64,000 nt of DNA from Symbiodinium natans (lineage: Eukaryota > Sar > Dinophyceae > Suessiales > Symbiodiniaceae): the NCBI GenBank assembly GCA_905221605.1, contig CAJNDS010000430.1:32501-96500 (forward strand), in the 5' to 3' direction. A program made the position numbers and the translations under genes. Positions 8,484 through 16,790 of the stretch are shown here, piece by piece; within the stretch, counting starts at the first letter, position 1; every line of letters starts with the position of its first letter. Below the pieces are notes generated by a model. It was not told where the DNA came from, made no database searches, and saw only the letters and a program-made list of their open reading frames with translations.

Positions 8484-8553
8484 CCAAGCTGCCTGGGGGT
8501 CACCGAGTCTGGCCCGGGGCGTAGAGTAGCTCTGGGCCAAGAACTCCTGGGAA
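8484..8553 (-). CDS. exon, protein-like
   Basis: Minus strand SQEFLAQSYSTPRARLGDPQ then AAW. CCCTAAA left, TTTAGGG right. Confidence 0.4.
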
Positions 8554-8635
8554 GGGGGGGGGTTTAGGGTTTAGGGTTAGTGTTTAGGGTTTAGGGTCTA
8601 GGGTTTAGGGTTTAGGTCTTAGGGTTTAGGGTTTC

Positions 8636-8783
8636 TTAGGGCTTTTCAGGGCTTTTGTTATATAAGGGTGTTGCTGGTTTCGAAGGGTGTTTTCGGGGTT
8701 CTCTCAGGGCGTTTAGGGATGTTTCGGTGATTTGGTGGGGTCGAGGCTTAGGATTCTTGAGGTTTGGCATTTTTTGGGTTACA
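8636..8783. repeat. SINE-like repeat, copy 1
   Basis: Similar along about 150 bp to 10995-11150 (shared GTTGCTGGTTTCGAAGGGTG, GTTTAGGGATGTTTCGGTG and TAGGATTCTTG). Both copies end in GGGTTACAACACACAC followed by simple sequence, which suggests a retroposed unit with a microsatellite tail. Confidence 0.6.
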
Positions 8784-8815
<32 letters not shown>

Positions 8816-8843
8816 CTATATGTATATATATATATATATATAT
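8784..8843. repeat. (CA)n then (TA)n microsatellite
   Basis: About 14 CA units followed by a TATA run. Tail of the SINE-like repeat. Confidence 0.95.
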
Positions 8844-8929
8844 GAGCCTGAGACCTTTCGGGTTCTTTTGGCTTATTTTTTACAAAAGAATTTTAAACAT
8901 ACGATATCCGCCGACCCCAGCGGTAGCAG

Positions 8930-9890
8930 GGCGGCGTCAGTGAAGACCCCCCACCGCCCTCACCGCCCTCACCCGCTCTCACAGCATGCTGCTCATGACA
9001 CCTTGAATTGGAGTGTTTTTGCATTGTTTGGCTTCAGTGCATGCCCAAACCCCACCACCCATCGCCCTCACCCATGACGCCTTGAATTGGACCTTTGACC
9101 CCCCCCCACCCCATCCATTCAGGTGGTTTAAAGGGTCCAGTGCATGCCCGACCACCCCCTGACCAATCTCTAGTGTTTTAAGCATTCCAGTCCATGCCCG
9201 CCCTGACCGCCCTCACCGCTCTCACCGCTCTCATCACTCCCCCTCCCTATGCCCCCCAGTCCACCCCTCCCTGACACCAACCCTTTGCCCTCAACCCCCC
9301 ACCCTCGACTCTGAAACCCCACCCCCCCCCACCCCCCCCATCCCTTCCCTCCTAGGCCCCTACCCCCTACTCCGCCCTGACAAATCTCTAGTTTGAGGGA
9401 TTCCAATCCAAGCCCGCCCTAACCGCCTCCCCGCTCTCATCACTCCCCTGCCTTCCGCCCCCAACTCCACCAACCCTCAACCGTCACCTCCCCTGTCCAC
9501 CCGCCGCGCTCCACCCTGCCTTCCGCCCCAACCCTCTCACCAGAGCTGGTCAAATGAGTCAGGCCCCCCTTTCCGCCAGCCGCCCCCACCCTCTCCCCCT
9601 CCCACTCCCTAACCCTCCCACCAACCCTCCCCAGCCCTCATCATTACCCCCTCCCACCATCGTGCACCATCCGACCGCCCCCCCGCTCTCACCGCTCTCA
9701 TCGCTTCTTCATCTCTATGCCCCCCAGTCCACCCCTGCCTTCCGCCCCCAACTCCCTAATCCGACACCAACCCTCTACCGTCACCCCCCACACCCCCCAC
9801 CCCCGCCGCCCCCCTTTCCACCCCCACCCACCCCCACCCCCCCCGCCCCCGCCCCCCCCGCCTGCCCGCGCTCCACCCTGCCTTCCGCCC
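8930..9890. repeat. C-rich imperfect minisatellite region
   Basis: Recurring modules CCGCTCTCATCACTCCCC, CTATGCCCCCCAGTCCACCC (9247 and 9715) and ATTCCAGTCCATGCCCGCCC/ATTCCAATCCAAGCCCGCCC (9184 and 9400). ACGCCTTGAATTGGA-type modules at 9000 and 9078. Long proline or glycine ORFs here reflect composition. No gene called. Confidence 0.75.
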
Positions 9891-9914
9891 CAATGCGACT
9901 GTCTTGGGTCTGGG

Positions 9915-10071
9915 GTCGGCGGCACTGGCGGTAGCCATTAAATCGGGCAGCGCGAGGTCCCCAAAGGACCGAGCAAATGCGGACCTTTTAGCCCGGGTCG
10001 TCCCGGTAATAGCCTTGCTGGCCTCTGGCCTTCTGCGAAGCAGAATTAGGCCGGACGCCAGTGCCGCCGAC
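9915..10071. repeat. perfect 15-bp inverted repeat around a hairpin
   Basis: GTCGGCGGCACTGGC at 9915-9929 is the exact complement of 10057-10071. Inside is the small hairpin TTCTGCGAAGCAGAA. Could be a structured repeat or old TIR element. Confidence 0.55.
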
Positions 10072-10099
10072 CCCCGCGTGCCGCCGGTGAACGGTTTTT

Positions 10100-10262
10100 T
10101 TTCGTGGTTTTTTGCGTCGCCACGGAAGCCCCCAGAGGGCGCGCATCATGAGCATCAGCGGGTCCAGCCCGGGACCCCCAGGCGCGCATCAGGAGCATCA
10201 GCGGCTCCCGGGGCGGGACCCGGGGGCGCATCAGGAGCATGATGCCCCCCAAAGGGCGGGCA
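10100..10262. repeat. GCGCATCAGGAGCAT short repeats
   Basis: GC-rich block with GCGCATCA(T/G)GAGCATCAGC repeated at 10140, 10183 and 10226. A 68-codon minus ORF here looks like a repeat artefact. Confidence 0.6.
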
Positions 10263-10448
10263 TAAGACCTTAAACCCTAAACCCTAAACCCTAAACCCTT
10301 GACGGATCTGCTCGCCCCGCGCTTCTGACTGCGCTGCCCGCCCATGGGCGCAGCCCCTTAAAATAAGTCTAAATACACTTATACAAGAGCAACTCTATAA
10401 CGCATCCTAGTATAACACATCTCTACAGTGCCCCTTCCAAATTAAATC
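10263..10448. other. short array and AT-richer sequence
   Basis: Four CCCTAAA units, then 10305-10448 without recognisable gene. Confidence 0.5.
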
Positions 10449-11057
10449 ATGCTTGATGAATATTTTTGTATGAATGTTATTCTATTTCTCTTGCCTACAT
10501 ATTCCATCATGATCCTCGTTTATTGGAAATGCATCCTAACAGAAAACATGGTTTTCGCTACAAGTACCTTGAACCCCATCCAAGTCTTGGTGCCCGGCCT
10601 CCTGCATATGCAAGGATCCAAGGAATGGCTTGCGAGAAGCCCAAAAAAGGCTCAGAAATGGTCCGGGAGAAAGCTCAAAAAAAGGTTCAGAAATGGTCCG
10701 GGAGAAGCCCAGCAAGCCTCAGCCCAAACAAGCTTTGAACAGGTCTGGGAAACGGGGGAAGCAAAAAAAAAACAGAACTGGCCCGGGAGAAAGAACCCAA
10801 AAAAACTCAGAAATGGTCCAGGAGAAGGCTCAGAAATGGTCCGGGAGGAGCCCACGAAAGGCTCAGAAAGGCAAGAAGGCTCAGAAATGGTCCGGGAGGA
10901 GCCCAAGAAAGGCTCAGAAATGGTCCGGGAGGAGGGCCCGAAAAGGCTCAGAAATGGACTGGGAGGAGCCCACCCAAAAAAGGCTCAGGGTTTACGGATT
11001 CTTAGGGCTTTTCCGGGCTTTTGTTACTGGTGTTGCTGGTTTCGAAGGGTGTTTTAA
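10449..11057 (+). CDS. 202-codon ORF over a minisatellite
   Basis: Opens MLDEYFCMNVILFLLPTYS (one hydrophobic segment) and then runs through about ten units of a 30-36 bp repeat (10625-10980), each near GGCTCAGAAATGGTCCGGGA. The product would be Lys/Ser/Gly/Glu-rich. Two other frames are open over the repeat too, so a real protein is doubtful; the 3' end enters the SINE-like copy. Confidence 0.3.
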   Translation: MLDEYFCMNVILFLLPTYSIMILVYWKCILTENMVFATSTLNPIQVLVPGLLHMQGSKEWLARSPKKAQKWSGRKLKKRFRNGPGEAQQASAQTSFEQVWETGEAKKKQNWPGRKNPKKLRNGPGEGSEMVREEPTKGSERQEGSEMVREEPKKGSEMVREEGPKRLRNGLGGAHPKKAQGLRILRAFPGFCYWCCWFRRVF

Positions 11058-11155
11058 GGGTTTTCAGGGTGTTTAGGGATGTTTCGGTGTTTAATGGGGT
11101 CTAGGCTTAGGATTCTTGGGGTTGGGGATTTTGGGGTTACAACACACACAAACAT
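10995..11155. repeat. SINE-like repeat, copy 2
   Basis: Second copy of the 8636-8783 repeat, ending in CACACACAAACATATA. Confidence 0.6.
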
Positions 11156-11205
11156 ATAGAGAGAGAGAGAGGGAGAGAAAGAGAGAGACCGAGACAGAGA
11201 GAATC
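11156..11205. repeat. (GA)n microsatellite
   Basis: AGAGAGAGAGAGGGAGAGAA and similar. Confidence 0.9.
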
Positions 11206-11337
11206 AAACCAACGAAACCATATCCCAAGGTCTCTGGAGATCATAAGCCCCAAATCCAGGTTCAGGACTCAGGTTTAGGGTTTAGGGATGCTTAGGGTTT
11301 AGGGTTCAGGTTTTAAGGAAACCCCAAACTGCCCAAA

Positions 11338-11408
11338 CCCTCCCAGACAGACGCGCTGTGCTCACGAGGGGTCCTGCGAACCCATCCTGGGACGAGTGCA
11401 GGGCTTAG
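11338..11408 (-). CDS. exon-like island
   Basis: Minus strand ALHSSQDGFAGPLVSTARL then SGRV. Other frames contain stops. TTTAGGG on the right. Confidence 0.4.
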
Positions 11409-11534
11409 GGGTTTAGGGTTTAGGGTTTAGGGTTTTAGGATTTAGGGTTTAGGGTTTAGGGTTGAGGGTGCAGAGCTGAGGGTCTTCTGGCATTGGCCCT
11501 CCAGGACGTCTGTAAGGTTTTGGGTTTAGGGTTT

Positions 11535-11665
11535 AGAGTAGCTAGCCGAAACCTGTGAGCCATAAATCCTGACTTGCTTGGACGCGGCTCTTCCGGACGG
11601 CTTGACGTTTGCAGTTTCGGGTGTTTGGGGACAACAAACGAAATTGATCTACCAACTTCAAGCAA
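11535..11665 (-). CDS. exon-like island
   Basis: Minus strand LEVGRSISFVVPKHPKLQ then TSSRPEEPRPSKSGFMAHRF. Basic, Ser/Pro-rich. A small open stretch at 11470-11515 (TDVLEGQCQKTLSSA) follows on the same strand. Confidence 0.4.
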
Positions 11666-11914
11666 CCCTTAAACACCCTCAACCCCTCAACCCTAACCCC
11701 TGAACCCCGTAAACCCCCAAACCCCTCACTCCTTACGCCCGACCTCCTAAAGTACCTGAAAACGTAAGGCCGCCTACTTCAGACCCTTTAGGAGTTTAGG
11801 ATGTAGGGTTTAGGGTGTAGGATTTACGGGTTTAGGGTCACAAGCTTTAGGGCTTACAGGTTTGGGCGCTTAGGGCAACCTAAACCTTAAACATTAAACC
11901 CTAAACCCTAAACC
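11666..11914. repeat. degenerate telomeric repeat, both orientations
   Basis: Decayed CCCTAAA then TTTAGGG units with a few non-repeat bases (11745-11790). No gene seen. Confidence 0.7.
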
Positions 11915-11991
11915 CCGGCCTCCCCGACTTGTCTGCCCCTGCAATCTGTCCGCTCACCTCTCGGAAGTTCGTGCAGAGACTTCGGCTGCAG
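11915..11991 (-). CDS. exon with CTGCAG acceptor
   Basis: Minus strand: CTGCAG then CSRSLCTNFREVSGQIAG then ADKSGRP. CCCTAAA left, TTTAGGG right. Confidence 0.45.
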
Positions 11992-12138
11992 GGTTTAGGG
12001 TTTAGGGTTTACAGGGTTTAGGGTATGATGGCTAAACGATAAACCCTAAACCCTAAACCCCAAACCCTAAACCCTAAACCCTGAGGGTGCGGGTGAGAAC
12101 ATCAGGCAAGTTCCTATCTAGGAAGTAAGGAGTCTGTT

Positions 12139-12210
12139 CTACGGGACTCTGATCCCAATCGTGCATGCCGTTATAGGACCTTTCGAGCAGAACAACCCCC
12201 ACATAGCTAT
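12139..12210 (-). CDS. exon with in-frame stop
   Basis: Minus strand after CCAG acceptor: IAMWGLFCSKGPITACTIGI then RVP and TAG. If used, it ends a transcript inside the kinase-like gene span, so either another gene or a mis-read edge. Confidence 0.4.
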   Translation of the reverse strand: MAMWGLFCSKGPITACTIGIRVP

Positions 12211-12424
12211 CTGGTCAGTTCTCAAAAGTATGGAAAAAGAAATGCAGAGAAAGACGAACTAAAACAAACAACGCCCATTGGGGGGGGGGGGGCTACTACT
12301 TCCCACGTATTTTTAGTTGCCCACGAGGCAAGATCGAAGCCTGAAACCCTAAATCCTAAACCCTAAGCCCTAGACCCTAACCCTAACCCTGAGCCCGAAA
12401 TTGCCTATACTCCCATTAGAACCT
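12211..12424. other. non-coding island
   Basis: AT-richer sequence to 12280, G-run, then degenerate CCCTAAA to 12400. No gene seen. Confidence 0.5.
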
Positions 12425-12498
12425 TTAAAAAACTATATGTTTATATCCTCTTGGGTGTAGAAAAACAAAAATACAAAATAATTCCCAAGGGGGATGAT
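12425..12498. mobile_element. TIR element, family F
   Basis: ATATCCTCTTGGGTGTAG at left pairs with ATTCCCAAGGGGGATGATAT at right, AT-rich loop. Copies at 54570-54652 and 60308-60390. It directly abuts the exon at 12499-12600. Confidence 0.65.
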
Positions 12499-12600
12499 AT
12501 GGTCTCGGGCGCCAGGAGACCAGGCCTCCATAATCTTGCTGTAGTACTCCTTGGCGCTGCCGCGGAGTTGGTAGTCCTTCGTGCGGGAGGTCTTTACGGC
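12499..12600 (-). CDS. kinase-like gene exon
   Basis: Minus strand VKTSRTKDYQLRGSAKEYY then SKIMEAWSPGARDH, 34 codons. A D-Y-x-L ... Y-Y helix follows the N-lobe in APH-like kinases, and the position between 13249-13365 and 6550-6647 fits. Borders a family F element on its 3' side. Confidence 0.6.
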
Positions 12601-12694
12601 TTAGGGTTTGCGTCTTCAAGGGTTTAGGGTTCAGGGCTAGGGTTTGGGGCTTCGGGTTTATAAGGTCTAGCCTTCAGGGTTTAGGCTTGGGAGG

Positions 12695-12790
12695 TTGTGC
12701 TGTCACGTGCAATTGCATGTAGGAGAGTTCCTTTTTAGCCTACGAGGAGCGGAAGAGTGGATTCTTATACAGTCAAGCCCCCAAACCTCC
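12695..12790 (-). CDS. weak exon-like island
   Basis: Minus strand LYKNPLFRSS followed by GTAGGC, and AKKELSYMQLHVTAQP beyond. Short; edges unclear. Confidence 0.3.
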
Positions 12791-13164
12791 AAGCAGCCTT
12801 GCAACCCTAGAATAGCCCCAAAAGACCTCCACCCCTGCAACCCTTGCAACCCCAAACCCTAAACCCTACACCCTAAACCCCAAGCTCTGTCCTTGAGCAC
12901 CAGGAAGCCTCCCAAACACTACAACCCTGTACCTAGGTTTAGGTTTCTTGGGTTTGGTTTAGGGTTTGGGGTTTAGGGCTTAGGGCATAGGGCTAGCCTT
13001 GGACCCCAAGACATGAAAGTCCCTCAGCGCCTCAATGCCTGAACCTTATATCCCCCTAGATCCGCCCTCTGAAGGGTTGTACTGTATAGGGTTTATAGGG
13101 TCTAGGGCCTTAGGGTTTCGGTTCTAGGGTCTAGGTCTACCCTTTAAAGGATTGTATACAATCA
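12791..13164. repeat. degenerate telomeric repeat
   Basis: Decayed units in both orientations with fragments of other sequence. No gene seen. Confidence 0.6.
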
Positions 13165-13248
13165 TTCCCTAAACCCTAAACCCTAAACCCTAAACCCTAA
13201 ACCCTAAACCCTAAACCCTTTAAACCCTAAACCCTAAACCCTAAACCG
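13165..13248. repeat. CCCTAAA array
   Basis: About 11 units. Confidence 0.95.
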
Positions 13249-13365
13249 CCAGCAGGCATCTTTGTGGTCGGATGGTCCGGTCCTTGCACTTGTCGTACGG
13301 CCCCTCGACCTGCTGCGGGAGAGCACTGAGGTTTTGCCCCTTGCTCTTGTAAATCCACGGATTCG
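13249..13365 (-). CDS. kinase-like gene exon
   Basis: Minus strand NPWIYKSKGQNLSALPQQ then VEGPYDKCKDRTIRPQ. The P-Y-D-K-x-x-D turn fits the linker of APH-like kinases, between N- and C-lobe motifs. CCCTAAA left, TTTAGGG right. Confidence 0.55.
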
Positions 13366-13404
13366 GGTTTAGGGTTTGGGTTTAGGGTTTCAGGTTTAGG
13401 GCTA

Positions 13405-13495
13405 GACCCAAGAGTAACCTGGGAATAACAAGGGCGCGGTTTAAAGGGGCTTATACGGAAACCAAAACCCTAAACAAAGGGAACAAGGGCCTACT
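13405..13495. mobile_element. decayed family A element
   Basis: GTAACCTGGGAATAACAAGG and GGGAACAAGGGCCTACTCTG resemble family A ends (compare 62868-62945). A short CCCTAAA stretch lies inside. Confidence 0.35.
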
Positions 13496-13532
13496 CTGGG
13501 TCCTGGTTGTTCTTGAAAAAGTCTTAGGGTTA

Positions 13533-13636
13533 CACCCTAAACCCTAAACCCTAAACCCTAAACCCTAAACCCTAAACCCTGAACCCTAAACCCTAAACCC
13601 TAAACCCTAAACCCTAAACCCTAAACCCTAAACCCT
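13533..13636. repeat. CCCTAAA array
   Basis: About 14 units, one CCCTGAA. Confidence 0.95.
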
Positions 13637-13734
13637 GTTTGTTGGGCCTAGGGCTTGGGGGATTTGATTTGTTTCGTTTAAGTGTCCTTAGGGTGTTTGT
13701 GGGTGGCCCTGCGCCGTCTGGGACTAGACTTAAG

Positions 13735-13975
13735 GGGTTGAAGGAGGGACCCCTACCTAGAAGGGGCCCTTCATCTTATTTCCCTTTATAATCATACATA
13801 CCTTGTTATAGTCCCTAGATATCTAAGTAAGTAGAGCCTAAATCACCTTCATCTTATTCCCCTATATAACGCCATATACACCTTATTATAGTCCCTATAT
13901 ACCTAAGTAAGTAGCCCCCTAAAATAACCTCTAAATAACTTCCAAGGTCCCCTCATAAGCATCCCTCCTTGAGTC
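13735..13975. mobile_element. family I element with internal duplication
   Basis: AGGAGGGACCCC at left. Two internal copies of CTTCATCTTATT..CC.TATA and CCTTATTATAGTCCCTATAT lie about 80 bp apart. Related to 24918-25198 and 61193-61378 (shared GGGACC ends and TATATAGGG motifs). Confidence 0.5.
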
Positions 13976-14049
13976 CCTTGATAGATATCTGCCCCCCTTT
14001 CTTTGTCTTGCTCTTCATGCGTATTCTGAAAGAAGGATGCAGAGGAACT

Positions 14050-14205
14050 CCCAGCTGAGGGCTTTTTTCTCTTTGAAACCCCACACCCTAAACCCCAAAC
14101 CCCAAACCTCAAACCCCAAACCCCAAATCCAAAACCCCAAATCCCAAACCCCAAATCCCAAACCCTAAACCCTAAACCCTAGCCCTAAACCCTAAACTCT
14201 TTTCC
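14050..14205. repeat. CCCCAAA/CCCTAAA array
   Basis: CCCCAAACCCC and CCCCAAATCC variants then CCCTAAA. Confidence 0.9.
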
Positions 14206-14210
14206 CAGGC

Positions 14211-14300
14211 TTAGAGGGGCTGTATCAGGTCTTGGAGGGCACGGGCTGCCTCAAAGGGCTTCAGCTTGCGGCTGCGCTTCCTGCGCTCTCTGGCTCTCCA
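14211..14300 (-). CDS. exon, basic, ends in stop
   Basis: Minus strand RARERRKRSRKLKPFEAARA then LQDLIQPL and TAA. Basic helix then hydrophobic tail. Could be a C-terminus or an exon whose edge precedes the stop. Confidence 0.5.
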   Translation of the reverse strand, partial: WRARERRKRSRKLKPFEAARALQDLIQPL

Positions 14301-14626
14301 GGGTTTCGGGTTTCGGGCGGTGGGGTTCAGGGTTTAGGGGTTTAGGGTTAGGGTTTCGGGTTGAGGGCTGTGGGGCTGCTCTCTGGCTTGTCAGGGGTTA
14401 CGGTTTAGGGTGGGGAAGTAGGGGTTGTTGGCTTAAAGGCTTGTTTTGGTGCCTAAACCCTATAACTCAAAACCCAAAACCCTAAACCCTTACGGCTTTA
14501 GGGATTTGGGCGCCTGTGACGAGGGGCCTACGGCCTACGCCTTCAAGGATCCGTGGGCTTCGGCTTCCTACAAAAGCCCTCTAACCCTAAACGGGCTCAT
14601 CACAAAGTACATCATGCGCCTGACAC

Positions 14627-14740
14627 TCATTTCGATTTGCACCACTTCTCCTGCTTCGCCTCCCAAATTTCTGTTGTGGTGGCAAGGGCAAGCGACATGA
14701 TCTCCCGCGTCAGGGCCGCATTTTGATGGACAGAGCCTTC
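14627..14740 (-). CDS. exon, helical
   Basis: Minus strand AALTREIMSLALATTTEIW then EAKQEKWCKSK and TGA. Convincing helix. A plus ORF over the same bases (to 14700) is less protein-like. Confidence 0.5.
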   Translation of the reverse strand, partial: EGSVHQNAALTREIMSLALATTTEIWEAKQEKWCKSK

Positions 14741-14876
14741 AGCACACACTCCGCTGTCGGGACTCCTGCACCTTGAGGCAGGAGCTTAGGCGGTTTAGGG
14801 TTTAGAGTTTAGGGTTTAGGGTTCAGTGTATATATTATAGGGTTTAGGGTTTAGGGTTAGGGATCAAGGTATAGTT

Positions 14877-14945
14877 CTAAGCTCTAACGGCCAGGTTGCG
14901 GGCTTCTTCACTATCGAAAAGGCTTCCCCACATGGCATCGGGATC
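14877..14945 (-). CDS. exon, frame unresolved
   Basis: Minus strand DPDAMWGSLFDSEEARNLAV then RA and TAG; a second frame (IPMPCGEAFSIVKKPATWP) is also open. Confidence 0.45.
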   Translation of the reverse strand, partial: DPDAMWGSLFDSEEARNLAVRA

Positions 14946-15189
14946 AGTACAGGCAACCCTTATACCCAACAAAAATCCTAAACGTTAAACCCTCACCCCC
15001 ACAAACCCTCAGCTCGAATATTTGTAGGCTTGTTGGGTTTAGGATTTAGGGTTTCGGGGTTTAGGGTTTAGGGCTAGGGTTTAGGGTTTCGGTTTAGGGG
15101 CTTAGGTTTTTCCAGCTTAGGTACCCTAATTCCCTACCAAATCCTAACAATCGCAAGCCCCTTTGTTTTCCTAGCTTGCTGGCGCGCCC

Positions 15190-15275
15190 TAAAGGTTTAC
15201 AGGGCGTAATGCCTCGTGCTCCCCACGGAACGATTTGACTTTAAACAGGGACCTGGTCTGCACCCCCAAACGTTC
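15190..15275 (-). CDS. exon-like island
   Basis: Minus strand LGVQTRSLFKVKSFRGEHEA then LR. A TTTGACTTT motif is repeated nearby. Low certainty. Confidence 0.3.
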
Positions 15276-15339
15276 TGGGTGCCCTGAATAGCCCAGTCAA
15301 TTTGACTTTTATTCAAGGGGCCCCACTAAAAGGGGTGCA

Positions 15340-15372
15340 ACATTAGGGTTTAGGGTTTAGGGTTTAGGGTTT
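15340..15372. repeat. short TTTAGGG array
   Basis: Five units. Confidence 0.9.
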
Positions 15373-15481
15373 AGGGTTTGGAGGTCCGGGCAGAGCTGCC
15401 GCGGGGCGGTCCTTCCATCCATCTCCACAAAAGGAACCCTCTCGGTGATGAGGATGAAGTTCCTTGATGCTTGGGGGTGGT
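15373..15481 (-). CDS. kinase-like gene exon (N-lobe)
   Basis: Minus strand after a TGTTTAG acceptor: DHPQASRNFILITERVPFVE then MDGRTAPRQLCPDL. N-F-I-L-I-T-E matches the hinge strand of APH-like kinases. It follows the PTPKFYYGDIS exon (16196-16285) in sense order, as in that fold. Another open frame (EGIFVEEGAACLG) covers 15482-15535. Confidence 0.6.
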
Positions 15482-15535
15482 CCTAAACAAGCAGCGCCCT
15501 CTTCGACGAAGATCCCTTCTACGAGTAGAAGTAGG

Positions 15536-15692
15536 GTTCCCCTACCACCCCCCCCGACCCCCCCCCCCCCTATACTACCCCCCAAGGGCCCTTGGTTGCC
15601 CAAGCTATTTTGGGGATAATCAAGCCGAATTCAGGCGATTTAAGGGGGGGAACCTGGGGGGTAGTATAGAGGGGGGTAGTAGGGGAACCCGC
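15536..15692. mobile_element. TIR element, family E
   Basis: GGGTTCCCCTACCACCCCCC at left pairs with GGGGGTAGTAGGGGAACCC at right, with nested CTATACTACCCCCCA/GGGGGGTAGTATAG. Lies between two minus-strand coding pieces. Copies: 34793-34892, 59585-59690. Confidence 0.75.
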
Positions 15693-15815
15693 GATAAGTG
15701 GTTGCTATCAGTTGGGGTCCATGCTCGATGACAACACCCATGTTACCACTGCGCGCGAATGGCCAGAGCATGACCTGGGCCAAGAGCCTTTGCATGAGAC
15801 CCCGAAAACCGACCC
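15693..15815 (-). CDS. exon, hydrophobic
   Basis: Minus strand GLMQRLLAQVMLWPFARSGN then MGVVIEHGPQLIATTYRG, then a family E element. Sits between two kinase-like exons but is not an obvious part of that fold. Confidence 0.5.
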
Positions 15816-15822
15816 TAAGCCC

Positions 15823-15939
15823 TGAACACTGAACACTGAACACTGAACACTGAACACTGAACACTGAACACTGAACACTGAACACTGAACACTGAACACT
15901 GAACACTGAACACTGAACACTGAACACTGAACACTGAAC
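15823..15939. repeat. (CACTGAA)n array
   Basis: About 16 identical 7-bp units of a homogenised variant of CCCTAAA, directly joined to normal CCCTAAA at 15940-15980. Confidence 0.95.
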
Positions 15940-16099
15940 CCTAAACCCTAAACCCTAAACCCTAAACCCTGAACCCTAAGATCGTTCAAGTCCTCGGAGG
16001 CAACGCAGAGGGGTTGCAACAACACCAACGCGGTCGGAATAGGCTTGAGGGTGTAGGGGGGAATCTAGGGTTTAGGGGTTCGAGTCATACATGCAACTA

Positions 16100-16192
16100 C
16101 CCTAAACCCTAAACCCTAAACCCTAAACCCTAAACCCTAATTAAACCCTAAACCCTAAACCCTAACCCAAAACCCTAAACCCAAAACCCTAG
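16100..16192. repeat. CCCTAAA array
   Basis: About 12 units with CCCAAAA variants. Confidence 0.95.
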
Positions 16193-16195
16193 ACC

Positions 16196-16285
16196 GAGGC
16201 GCGAGGTGAGGTTGCTGATGTCGCCGTAGTAGAACTTCGGCGTTGGGACGGGCAGCGTCGTCTCGGCGAGCCTCCGAGGACTCGG
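16196..16285 (-). CDS. kinase-like gene exon (N-lobe)
   Basis: Minus strand ETTLPVPTPKFYYGDISNLT then SRL. P-x-P-x-x-x-Y-G/A-D is the N-lobe strand that precedes the hinge in APH/ecdysteroid-kinase-like proteins. First recognisable exon of the split gene. CCCTAAA left, TTTAGGG right. Confidence 0.6.
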
Positions 16286-16298
16286 GAGACTTTTTTTT

Positions 16299-16375
16299 GT
16301 TTAGGGTTTAGGGTTTAGCGTTTAGGGTTTAGGGTTTGGGGTTTGGGGTTTAGGGTTTAGGGTTTAGGGTTTTAG
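16299..16375. repeat. TTTAGGG array
   Basis: About 11 units. Confidence 0.95.
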
Positions 16376-16382
16376 GGCTTCC

Positions 16383-16682
16383 CAGATCTTCCCGAAAAGC
16401 CCTTAGCTAAGGAACGATACCCTAAGTTCATCCTAAGGACCACAATTCTGAGTTCGGTTTCGTAGGGCTGATGGGCTGTGTAGGATTCAAAGATGCTTAT
16501 AGGGTTGCCAACAGGTGTATAGGGTTTGTAGGGTTTACTGGGTTTTTAGGGTTTATAGCCCAGATTTTCCAAAACCCTTTAATGAAGGACTAATGCCCTA
16601 ATTTTATCCTAAGGACTAAGGACCATAGTTATGAATTCGGGTTTCTTCCTTCATTCGCCGGCTTGGAAGATCCGGGTTAGAC
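16383..16682. mobile_element. family B elements, one half and one full copy
   Basis: CCCAGATCTTCCCGAAAAGC with a related interior (ATCCTAAGGACCACAATTCTG) to about 16460, then a full copy 16558-16679: CCCAGATTTTCCAAAACCC to GGCTTGGAAGATCCGGG, TA flanks. Between them lies degenerate telomeric repeat. Confidence 0.6.
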
Positions 16683-16790
16683 TACTATTTGCTTATAAGA
16701 ACCCCTCAAGCAAGTATTCCTTACAAGGGCAATCTAGGGATTCTTGTTGTTTTTTTTGTGGGGGCTCTTATGCTACTTTGCTAGTAAGGT
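16683..16790. mobile_element. TIR element, family H
   Basis: TGCTTATAAGAACCCC at left against GGGGGCTCTTATGCTACTTTG at right. Sits immediately 5' of the plus-strand exon ending at 16931. Confidence 0.55.

Noticed and set aside
9554-9941. Proline-rich and glycine-rich ORFs on both strands
   Set aside because: They come from C-rich minisatellite; all frames are open and no domain is visible.
10449-11057. 202-residue repeat protein as a confident gene
   Set aside because: Two other frames are open over the same minisatellite and the end runs into a SINE-like repeat; kept only as a low-confidence ORF.
15640-15927. MFSVQCSVFSVQ repeat ORF
   Set aside because: It is the (CACTGAA)n array translated; only the part at 15693-15815 looks like real coding sequence.
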